Source of the DNA: Saxidomus purpurata
Lineage: Eukaryota > Mollusca > Bivalvia > Venerida > Veneridae
NCBI GenBank assembly: GCA_022818135.1
Contig: JAFMSR010000012.1
Location: 12,901,664-12,965,663, forward strand
Reading direction: 5' to 3'
Length of the DNA stretch: 64,000 nucleotides
The translations under genes and the position numbers were made by a program. This document shows positions 47,701 to 56,880 of the stretch, piece after piece. The notes below the pieces were generated by a model. That model did not search any database. It saw only the letters and a program-made list of their open reading frames with translations, and was not told the DNA's origin. The stretch's first letter is position 1, and each line of letters starts with the position of its first letter.

Positions 47701-50700
47701 GCGAGAACGAAAGGTGATACACGTCAGATTGCAACGTTGGAGACAGATTTACAGCGTGCAAGTGTAGATGCTTCACGGACAACCAAAAATCTAGAACAGC
47801 AATCGGATAAATTTGAACTTGAAAAATTACAAGATGCGAAGGTATGGCAGTGATTGTAACTGACAGATTAAATATAAATGTAACTGACATATTAAATATA
47901 AATGTAACTGACATAGAAGTGTAAATGTAACTGACATATGAAGTGTAAATGTAACTGACATATGAAGTATAAATGTAACTGACAGATTAAATATAAATGT
48001 AACTGATATATAGATATAAGGTGTGACCAAGTATACAGTTGAACTGTATGAATAGAAACTGTATTACAGTGTTTTAAAGTACCATAGAATACTTTAGTGC
48101 CAAAGTGACAAGTGCACAAGCAGAAATATTTATCACTTCCAGTGATAGCTCTAGTTTTTGTAAAACACTTTCATATTTCTTTTTTCGATGAATTGAGGTT
48201 GCTTAATTCTGCATTTATCACTTTACAAGCTTTAAAATTCAATTTTTAATGATTTTTTTATAAAATAGGATGATAAATGTATTGTTGAAATTATTTTTCA
48301 GAAAATACTGTCAGACTTTGTAATGATAGAAATGGCGTTTCATGCGAAAGCGTTGGAGGTATATTCTCAGTGTTACCAGAGCCTCGGTAATCTCAGTGTT
48401 GACCAAGATATCAGGGTACGCTAATATTTTTATCTCTGCTATAATGAAACCAGCATTTGGCATTTGTGATCAGGATTACTTGGTTCATCCGTCACAACCT
48501 TACAAAAAATCAGGATCTGATTGTTAGAAAGTTTAACCAACTGTTCAATTAAACATTTTGATTCAAAATATTACCCGTAATGGCAAAAACTACTGCAATG
48601 TTTTGAGTATACTTTTTAAGAGATTTTAGTTTTTTTTTATACCCCCAAAACGAAGTTTAGGGGGGTATATAGGAGTCACCCGGTGGTTGGTCGGGTCGGT
48701 CGGTCGGTCGGTCGGTCGGTCGGTCGGTCGGGTTCGGGGGGGGTTTGTTGCATTTTTCCTTGTCCGGAGCATAACTTGAAAACTACTTGTTGGAATTCAA
48801 TACAACTTCATACAATGATCAAGCACATTGAGAGGAAGTGCAGTGCACAAGAACTATAACTCCATCTTGACTAATTACAGAGTTATTACCCTTTGTTAGT
48901 TTTCCTTGTCCGGAGCATAACTTGAAAACTACTGGTTGGAATTCAATACAACTTCATACAATGGTCAAGCACATTGAGAGGAAGTGCAGTGCACAAGAAC
49001 TATAACTCCATCTTGACTAATTACAGAGTTATTGCCCTTTGTTACTTTTCCTTGTCCGGAGTATAACTTGAAAACTATTGGTTGGAATTCAATACAACTT
49101 CATACAATGGTCAAGCACATTGAGAGGAAGTGCAGTGCACAAGAACTATAACTCCATCTTGACTCATTACAGAGTTATTGCCCTTTGTTGTTTTTCCTTG
49201 TCCGGAGCATTACTTGAAAACTACTGGTTGGAATTCAATACAATTTCATACAATGATGAAGCACAATGAGAGGAAGTGCAGTGTACAAGAACCATAACTC
49301 TATCTAGAGTATTTTCAGAGTTATTGCCCTTTGTTGTTTTTTTCTTCTCCAGAGCATTACTTGAAAACTACTGGTTGGAATTCAATATAACCTCATACAA
49401 TGGTCAAGTACATTGAGAAGAAGTGCAGTGCACAAGAACCATAACTCCATCTTGACTCATTACAGAGTTATTGCCCTTTGTTACTTTTCCTTGTCCGGAG
49501 CATAATTCGAAAAGTACTAGTTGGAATTCAAAACAACTTCATACAATGGTCAAGCACAATGAGAGGAAGTGCAGTGCACAGGAACCATAACTCAATCTTG
49601 ACTCGTTACAGAGTTATTGCCCTTTGTTACTTTTCCTTGTCCGAGCATTTTTCGAAAACTTCTAGTTGGAATTCAATACAACTTCATAAAATGGTCAAGC
49701 ACAATGACAGGAAGTGCAGTGCGAAAGAACAATAACTCTATCTTGACTCATTTCAGAGTTATTGCCCTTTGTTACTTTTACTTGTCCGGAGCATTATTCG
49801 AAAACTATTGGTTGGAATTCAATACAACTTCATACAATGGTCAAGCACAATGAGAGGAAGTGCAGTGTACAAGAACCATAACTCTATCTTGACAAATTAC
49901 AGAGTTATTGCCAAGAACAATATCTCTTTTTAGTTTGTTTGCAAGGTATTCTGTTACTACGAACTTTCTCAGTTTATAAAGCAGTCTTTTGGGGGTATTA
50001 ATCACATTTAGTGATAGCTCTAGTTTAATTTTCTTAATACATATGATACAATGATTAACAGAATAGTTAAAAATGTACCGAAAACACCAAGATTCTTATT
50101 TAAAATATTTATGTTCAAATATCATTAATTTTGAGTTTTTCTATACATAAAAATGCAAAATGAATTTTAAGAGCGATTAAATGGTTGCAAAAACAGTAAA
50201 ATTTTGCTTGAACATTTGTGTATGATACCACATTGTTGTAGTTTTTAAGGACAAAATGTCACGGTGTTTACTATTTGACTTGATAAAAGTATGTTTTATA
50301 GTTATACTGCTTCTATTTAAGGAATTTAGATCTAAAATGCGGCCATCAAGTACTTCAGCGCGGATGAACATGGCAAGATCCGGGTCTGTATCTTCCGTGG
50401 AGTCGAGCGTTGTACATGAAAACACACCTCGAGCAGATTTACGAGGTTCACCGGCAAGACAGCAGCAAGGATCACGACAGCAGCAAGCAGGAGACAGACA
50501 ACAGCAGGCAAGACCTACAACAAATGGTGTTGGGGTAAGATATTTTATTAACTTTGAGTTTCTTGTTGCACAAACAAATTTAGGGGGTATTAAAATGCAT
50601 TCATTGAAGATGAAGGCACTGTCCCATAGGAAAAGTTTCAGACTCCTAAGTCAGAGGTCATATGTTCGAGTCCAATCAACAGAATTTAACCATAGTTTTC

Positions 50701-51582
50701 ACAATGGCATCTTTCAGTGGGATTACATGTGAGAACTCCAGGGAGTGGTCATCAACAGTAGCAAATAATGTTGCAAGCAATTAAATGTAAAATATATGTT
50801 TTTAAATCTAAATTAGTATGTTGAAACTAACCTTAAGTTACCTAGACCCTAAGAGCAGGTCTTTGTGTTAGTTTATACACAAGCTGTAAGAGAACAACTA
50901 GTTGTTCAATAGTCAGTTGAAATTCTCCTTCAACTGGAGGTCCTTGAGAGTTAATTGTCAAAGTATTGCATCCACTTGTCGCATTATATGCCAGTGAATA
51001 GTTCCACAATCAACAGCATTTCACAAGACTCAAGATTTTCAGTGGTTTAGGGAAAGGAACTGTTAAGAAACTGAAAATGAAATAGGAACTTGTAAAATAA
51101 AGTCTAAAAATTAAACTTTGATGTTTATTGGATTTTGATAAAGGTATAACAGTAGCAATAACTATTGTGAGCAATACCATAGATGTGATATATTTAGCTG
51201 TCAGAGTAAAGTGTTGCATTCCAACCAGCTGTAAAGGGGTGCCTGTAATGAAAATTGCTGGCTGTCTCGCTCTGATAAATGCCTGGTAAAATCATGGATG
51301 GTGCCTCGAAATCAATTTAATGCAAGTTAAGAGAATTTGCTTCAAAATCAAGCTGAAACATACCTGTAGGCCATAAAGTGGGTAGACCTCCCGCCTATTG
51401 CAAAGGTTAATAAAATATCTTACAATTTTGTACAGAACATGATGGAAGATGATGATGAGGAAGAAACAGAAGAAGAAACAGAGGAAGAAGAGACGGACGA
51501 AGAGGAAAGTGAGGAAGAAACGGAAGCCGAGACTGACAGGGGTCATCAAGTGCAGGTCATACGTCCAGCAAGTCGGAGATGA
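41723..51582 (+). CDS. CIBAR1: CIBAR1/FAM92-family BAR-domain protein (7 coding exons, 340 aa)
   Basis: Gene span. The coding join is 41723-41754, 46462-46577, 47009-47133, 47566-47841, 48302-48415, 50322-50534, 51436-51582. All introns are GT-AG, the frame is continuous, and the stop is TGA. The product matches vertebrate FAM92A/CIBAR1 along its length: SYIRKTARLRDK (human AYVRKTARLRDK), DFAHELSAIQDYR, DLQRASVDASRTT and IEMAFHAKALEVY. Residues about 10-221 form the FAM92-type BAR domain. In vertebrates it binds and bends membrane and partners Chibby at the ciliary base. The tail is longer than the roughly 290-aa human protein, with three QQQ clusters (268-283) and a Glu/Asp-rich run (296-324), which echoes the acidic human C terminus. 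Paralogue assignment (CIBAR1 or CIBAR2) is not certain. Confidence 0.95.
42170..42864. mobile_element. TTAA-flanked MITE in CIBAR1 intron 1
   Basis: The arms are inverted copies over about 50 bp: AATTGCCCAATCGGGTTT ... AAATCAGCTTTTTT at the left and its reverse complement at 42816-42858. TTAA lies at 42166-42169 and 42865-42868. The outermost bases differ between the two ends (GCAGG against AATGG), so the exact boundary is less sure than for 17515-18052. Confidence 0.6.
42905..42975 (-). repeat. tRNA-derived SINE fragment
   Basis: On the minus strand: AGCTCATCCCGGAGGTTGCG followed by TGTTCAAGCCCCACTGGGG. The same family appears on the plus strand at 56750-56880. Confidence 0.5.
46462..46577 (+). 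CDS. CIBAR1: CIBAR1 coding exon 2 (start of BAR domain)
   Basis: Acceptor TTTTTCAG and donor GTAACA flank 116 bp encoding ESQSKFIQDRITATEKNFGQ and then MCETFSSYIRKTARLRDK, the most conserved N-terminal block of FAM92 proteins. Confidence 0.95.
46820..46937 (+). mobile_element. Truncated GCTCACCTG-family element
   Basis: AAAATCATGACCCCTTGTAT and CAGGTGAGCGATATAAGG then TTGGCCCTCTTGT match the hairpin end of the 21870 element in reverse; the hairpin is diverged. It lies in CIBAR1 intron 2, 70 bp before exon 3. Confidence 0.5.
47009..47133 (+). CDS. CIBAR1: CIBAR1 coding exon 3
   Basis: 125 bp between TTTCCAG and GTATGT. It encodes DQISKDLVTYVEGE ... and FTDFAHELSAIQDYRNAQ, matching NFADEFAKLQDYRQAE in human. 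A protein start within this frame upstream of the acceptor is not needed. Confidence 0.95.
47310..47400 (+). repeat. tRNA-like SINE fragment
   Basis: GGAGGCTGTGTGTTTGAATCCC resembles a B-box region. In CIBAR1 intron 3. Confidence 0.35.
47566..47841 (+). CDS. CIBAR1: CIBAR1 coding exon 4 (BAR coiled coil)
   Basis: 276 bp, phase 0 at both ends, acceptor ACATAG and donor GTATGG. The long charged helices include VTRLESKVQQPLSNYG (human VERLEAKVVEPLKTYG) and TDLQRASVDASRTTKNLEQQ. A 24-bp minisatellite starts 13 bp after the exon. Confidence 0.95.
47855..48021. repeat. 24-bp minisatellite, 7 units, in CIBAR1 intron 4
   Basis: Units built on TGTAACTGACATATGAAGTG plus TAAA or AT-rich variants; two sub-types (AGATTAAATATAAA and ATATGAAGTGTAAA) alternate. 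It begins 13 bp after the exon 4 boundary at 47841. Minus-strand ORFs here are repeat artefacts. Confidence 0.9.
48130..48156 (+). mobile_element. Solo hairpin end, TATACCCCC family
   Basis: Perfect hairpin ATCACT-TCC-AGTGAT (48132-48146) followed by AGCTCTAGTTTTT, the same terminus as at 50001-50024. No element body lies before it. It sits about 480 bp upstream of the full element, across CIBAR1 exon 5. Confidence 0.65.
48302..48415 (+). CDS. CIBAR1: CIBAR1 coding exon 5 (end of BAR domain)
   Basis: 114 bp, phase 0, acceptor TTTTTCAG and donor GTACGC. It encodes KILSDFVMIEMAFHAKALEV and YSQCYQSLGNLSVDQDIR, matching FSEFITIEMLFHGKALEVY in human. Confidence 0.95.
48638..50024 (+). mobile_element. 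Pearl/Helentron-like element, family TATACCCCC, in CIBAR1 intron 5
   Basis: A 32-bp palindrome TATACCCCCAAAAC ... GGGGGGTATA (48638-48669) opens the element. A (CGGT)n tract follows (about 48695-48731), then eight core units of about 146 bp (CTTGTCCGGAGCATAACTTG; TGGTCAAGCACATTGAGAGG). The far end has GGGGGTATTA, hairpin ATCAC-ATTTA-GTGAT and AGCTCTAG. It is the mirror-orientation relative of 20079-21375 and fills most of a 1.9 kb intron. Several small plus-strand ORFs in it are repeat by-products. Confidence 0.8.
50322..50534 (+). CDS. CIBAR1: CIBAR1 coding exon 6 (Ser/Gln-rich tail)
   Basis: 213 bp, phase 0, acceptor TATTTAAG and donor GTAAGA. It starts EFRSKMRPSS and holds a low-complexity segment with three QQQ groups. 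This part has no close vertebrate match apart from the first residues; support is frame, splice sites and position. Confidence 0.88.
50600..50720 (+). repeat. tRNA-like SINE fragment
   Basis: AGAGGTCATATGTTCGAGTCC is a B-box-like sequence preceded by an A-box-like region at tRNA-like distance. In CIBAR1 intron 6. Confidence 0.35.
51436..51582 (+). CDS. CIBAR1: CIBAR1 coding exon 7 (acidic tail and stop)
   Basis: 147 bp including TGA, acceptor TTGTACAG. It encodes NMMEDDDEEETEEETEEEET ... and ends QVIRPASRR. The acidic run parallels the EDDEDDELDVTEEE end of human CIBAR1. An AATAAA at 51729-51734 is a possible poly(A) signal. Confidence 0.9.
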   Translation, partial: NMMEDDDEEETEEETEEEETDEEESEEETEAETDRGHQVQVIRPASRR

Positions 51583-52854
51583 AAGAAGAGTTAAGAGCAC
51601 TGTTGGATGAAAACAGATATAGATATAGATATACTTTGAGTGAAGTCCATTAGCTTGTTGGTTCCATATACCGGTGTTAATACTTCTAACATAGTTGATG
51701 ACAAGGTCAGATCGATTTTGTTCTCATGAATAAACAAATCAAGAACAGAAAACTGTAAAAGTGTCTCATTATTTCACAAATGAAAAAAATATATTTTGAA
51801 GTGATGGACAAACTTCCTAAAGGCTGATGGACTAAATTCTGGCCATAAATGCATCATATGTGATAGAATATGCACCACAGTGAATTGATAGCTAGAAATA
51901 ATCCTATCATTTACTTACTGGCACTTTAATAGATGCAGATGCAAGTGTTGCTTGAACATTAGAACATCACATTTTAGTTTTACTTACCTCTATTAAAACT
52001 TACACATTGACCATAAAATAATGCCCCACTTTAGTTTTAAAAGTATATTTTGATGACATTTATTCTCAGGCAAAAAAAAGTCAAACTTGTTTTACACACT
52101 GCATGTTCTTCTTTATTTACCTGTCACTTTGGTTTGTTTTCTGTTTAATAATGAGGTTTACAACACACAGTAAATAAAAAGGAAAAGGTTGTTTACTGCA
52201 TAACATTATGATGGATGCTGAAGTGCATCAGCACTTGACAATAAGAATATCTTAAATAAAGTAACAAATTTTACTCTTCAAAGTTTTTAATATATGGGAA
52301 ATTTGAGCTCCTTTTTCTTAAGCATTTGTAAATTCTGCTTACTGGTATGTTAGAAAGTTGTGCAGTACATTTTTTTGTACACAAATGTAAACATTAATGC
52401 AGATGATATTATGTAATATCATAATTGTTTATATCAGTAAGAAATTGGTGCTGACAGAGATATAGAATTATACATTATAGGGATAAGCTGTGTTGATTTA
52501 TTAACCTATTACCTACATGAAATATAATGTGTTGGTGGAAAATTTGAAATTACCCAAAACACAAAAGTACAATTTTGAGGACAAGATTCACACTCTTAAG
52601 TTGGAAAGTGATTCTGTCTTTGCAACCAGTGTATATCATGATCAGCCGGAACATCTGCAGGGTCAGATCATGATCTACACTGATTGACATTTAGTCTAAA
52701 ACTTCTCAGTAAGTACCCTGGTGAACAAGTAATGCTATAAATTGTTAGGCATGCAGGTATATGTGATAGTTCAGGTTTGAATTCTTGAAACCATGTCTGG
52801 TTGTGACATATTCATATAAAAAAAGGCATTACTAGTTTATATTTACCACTCATA

Positions 52855-52926
52855 CTTTAAATTCTATACTCAGATATGAAATATCCATAAAAAATTCTAT
52901 ACTCAGATATATGAAATATCCATAAA
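52855..52926. repeat. 35-bp tandem duplication
   Basis: Two copies of AAATTCTATACTCAGATATG ... ATATCCATAAA, differing by a two-base indel. Confidence 0.75.
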
Positions 52927-53109
52927 GAGTTTCTATGTTGTGAATGCCTTTGAATGGTTTCAATCATTTAAGGGTGAAAGAAATGCTCTTAAGCCTTATG
53001 TCTGATGATTTAGAGAGTTTTATCTTTAGGGAATACTTGGTTGTGCTTTTGAGACGAATGACATGTAAGTCAGTCCTTGTAGACTATAATGTCTCTCGTC
53101 CATCTTTAC

Positions 53110-53148
53110 ATACACACACACACACTCACACACGCACACACACACAAA
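53110..53148. repeat. (CA)n microsatellite, interrupted
   Basis: CA repeats with single T and G interruptions. Confidence 0.85.
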
Positions 53149-53541
53149 GCCAAACGGAGAAACAAGAAGAAATAGCCATTAATTTTGGGTGGTTAAAGTG
53201 TCCGAGATTTGTAGATATTTATGTACATGTATATGACCGAGGTAGTTATTTATTGAATTAGTTAAGAATTTATTCTATTTGGATATTTTCGTCATAGAAT
53301 TGATCCTTTAGCTAGATACAGATGAAATGTTTTTAGTATTTTGTGTTTAAAAAAAGAGGTTTGTTAATGTTTGTTTAAATGATTGAGATTTACCATTGAA
53401 ATTACTATCAAAAGCAAAAAACATACATATTGGATAATTTTGTCATAGAATTGATTCTGCTGTTTGATAAATGGAGGAAGTAAACAATGGTGGACATGAA
53501 GATAATTCTGTGAGGTCAACAGATCAAGTGTGATTAATCCT

Positions 53542-53714
53542 TACCCTGCTAACAGCAAGGATATTTGGCTTTGAAACCAGTGCAGATCATGATCAGACTG
53601 CATGTTCGTTCGCTATTCATTAATCAAATTTTTAGTAAGCACCCCCTTTGAACAATAAATGGTACAGTCCAAATTGAAAGATGGACAAGTCCATTTTAGA
53701 AATGTAGCAGGGTA
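53542..53714. mobile_element. Possible MITE with TACCCTGCTA ends
   Basis: The left end TACCCTGCTA (53542-53551) and right end TAGCAGGGTA (53705-53714) are perfect inverses. The interior GTGCAGATCATGATCAGACT also occurs in variant form near 4690, 5345, 37515 and 52640. No clear target duplication. Confidence 0.4.
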
Positions 53715-55730
53715 GGGGTTAATGGAATATATGTACCAGTAGTTTAGTGCCAAATATATATAGAATGTGATGACTGAATTGTACAGAAGTTTTGTATAAA
53801 GTGTACAGACTGTGTACAAAGTGTACAGACTGTGTTCTTTGTTGTCCATGTAGGACAAATGAAATGTTACTTAGTGAATTATAAAAAGTGTTTTGAGGTA
53901 CCATTTGTTTAGTGGTTTATATTTAAAAGGTCAGACAGAAGTCTAAATTTATACCACATTCATATCAGATGGCTGTTACAAATGTATATGATGTCTATAT
54001 TTCTCAATGTTTCTAAGTACCCTCCCATGTAAAACTTGTTTGAAAGACAAAATGCAGAATTTCACAAGGTGTTTGTCAAGATATAGGACTAACTGGACTT
54101 GTTAAAATGTTAATATTTATATGCTTGATTACTCCCTTTACATGTTTTAGATATTCAATTAAGACTAGCTGGCGAGCGAAGTAATCAAATGCATCTGTAA
54201 TGGAAATCAGAAACATTAGTACCATCCGTGTCCATTAAATCTTCACATAAAATTTGCTATTCACACAACTTTCTAGCACTGAATATTGTTTTAAGGATAC
54301 GAATAGGAAATAGAAAATTTTATTTTCATATTTGTATAAAAATTAATGTTTTTGTTAAATGGTTATGCTTGACTCTGCTCTAAAGGATAAGTTAGAGGTA
54401 TTGGCCAGGATGGTTTGCTTGTTCTGCAATAAGTTACAGTGCTTGTTCTTGAATTGGTTACAGTGCATTTACTAATATGCCATACATATCAGTAATTGAC
54501 AATTCATGAATTAAGGTTTTAATAGGTATTCATGTTATAAATCATTTACTCTATCTTCACTAAAGACATTAACACATATTCTTGTACATGTATATCATTT
54601 TCCGTCCTGAAGTTTTTAATTTTTTTTTTTTTTTGTACTTGTATTTATCCTAAATAAGCAACATTTGTAATTAAAAAAATATAATTTTTCTTGTTCGTTT
54701 ACTTATGCTTACTTAACCCTCTCTTATTTGGGATTGTCAGAATTAATGGTACTATGTGCCTTATGTATGCTGGTGCAAGAAACTTGTGTATACCTTTTAT
54801 TTATAATTTCTACACTGGAAAAGAAGTGTATTTTGTACAGAATTTGCCATGTAATAGTAAAGCGTTACCGAGGCTTTGTGTTTAACTTCCAGGTCCAGTG
54901 CTCTTAGTTTAGATCAATAGAAAATTGGAACATTTTATAAATTGATTACAAAACTGTGTCCAACTTGTTTTTTGTGTAAATATTTAAAATGACAGCTCTT
55001 TTGTGTCTTATAATGTATGGTGCTAGACTATAAAATGGTTGTGTAGTCAAACTCAGTCGAGCATGAAATAAGTTTTGTCAGCACATGGGCATTGTCTCGG
55101 AACTTGTATCCATAAGTTAAAACTCATAATGGCACAAGTGCCTCATTTGACTCAGTCTGTTAATTGGTAAAGTGGTGAAAGTTTAAGGCGATTTCAATTA
55201 TAATTGACAGTTTCAAGATGAGATTGTGTTTCCAAAGTGATTGGTATGAGTTTAGAGAACTGGCTTCCGGCTTTAGCTAAAATAAACGTGTAAAAATGTC
55301 TCTGCTCGAGTTTACAAAATAACTTTTTTTAAGCATATCTTGAAACTTCAAAGTACATGTAGTTGATAAATGATTATAAATACAGTTTACTGTTGCCTGT
55401 TACAATAATTTGAATGTTTCTAGCCATGAGCTTGATTGTTAATGTGAAAATTTACACAAATTGTTCTTTTACATAATATACAATGAAATAAATCATATTA
55501 GATGTATTTTGCCGTTGTTTTTAATTCCATTGCATGAATTATCAGCGGAAAGTACCAGTATCTAGTATTATGGCTTGCCGCAGCAGTATTATACGTGGTG
55601 AGTAAAAGGTGCATGGACACTTAAGCACTTGATCAAATATATGCTTCTCTCTTCAATTAAAAATTGAGGTACATCTGAGATGAAAACTGTAGACACAGTC
55701 TATTTTTCTAGACATGCAAGAGTTGTTATT

Positions 55731-55830
55731 AGCTCACCTGGCTTCCCCAGGATGAGCTTTCCTGATGGATAATTGTCCATTGTCCGTCAACATTTTGATT
55801 CAAATGACATCAAGTTTTCTTCTGTTTTAG
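55731..55830 (+). mobile_element. Truncated GCTCACCTG-family element, palindromic end
   Basis: The palindrome AGCTCACCTGG-CTTCC-CCAGGATGAGCT (one mismatch, 55731-55758) is the terminal palindrome of the 21870 family in the opposite direction. It is followed by ATTGTCCATTGTCCGTC and then unrelated sequence. Confidence 0.5.
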
Positions 55831-56749
55831 AAATTATATAGTAACAGATCTAAATAATTTCAAAACATTTCAGAATTGCATATTATTTTGTTGTTTTTCT
55901 TATAATTAGTAATTAAAAAATCAACGAGGTATCTGTTCTGTATAGAACTATTTTCCTACGCAGTTTTGATCACTAGTCAGACCAGAGACACTAAAAGACA
56001 ACTAGTCAGGTCGAATAATTTAAAGTCTTTTATCCGATATTGTTTTGTGATCATAAACTATCGGAACATCGTAATACATTATGGAACCACTAGATACTTT
56101 TGAATTTTAAATTACAAAACTCGGAATTCAACATAAAAAAACAATTTTTTGTAACTTGCAATGCCTTTATCATCAAAAGTGTACCTTTAAAGATATGCCG
56201 CACCATAGCACCAGAAACACTAGCCTAAAATACGCGTTTATGTATAAAACTGAATTTTATCAGCAAATTAACTTTACATAGGCACTTGTAGATGTCTTTT
56301 TGAAATATGACAACATATCTTTGTGCTTTAAACATGTTGTAATTATTGAATTTATGTAAATGCGTGGTTTGAAAAGGGTATGAAAATGTCCGCATTTTAC
56401 TGAAGTCGGTTCGTACCTGGGTACAAATAACTGTAAGAAATCACATAGATCTACATTGTTTGTAATTGTGCTTATTAGGAAATTGTGTTTCCACTGAAAC
56501 TCTGTTTTTTGTCTGTTATAATTGTTCTTTAAAAATACTTTGAGCTTTAATAAAAACCTATTTTAAGATTATTTTTCAAAATCAGCTGTGCTGTTGTTTA
56601 CATGGCTTAGAGTACTTGATGTACATGAAAGAAAGACAAAGCAAGATATTCATTTATGAACAAAATACTGGTGCATGTAATCAGTTTTGAAGAATGAATA
56701 AACTGAGCAGAGAAACTTCATACCTTGCTACCACAAACATTACTCAAAC

Positions 56750-56880
56750 CCTACTCTCATCCCGGAGGTTGCGGGTTTGAGCCCCACTAGGGTCACAACC
56801 ATACCTCCTCATATGAAACCAATACTGGTTTTTCCAGGAAGTGGACTCGAGTGACTCGATAAGCTTAATGCTTTCTTCAC
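56750..56880 (+). repeat. tRNA-derived SINE
   Basis: CTCATCCCGGAGGTTGCGGG then TTTGAGCCCCACTAGGGTC. Same family as 42905-42975. Confidence 0.5.

Noticed and set aside
50177..50425. 82-aa minus-strand ORF over CIBAR1 exon 6
   Set aside because: Shadow of the CIBAR1 reading frame.
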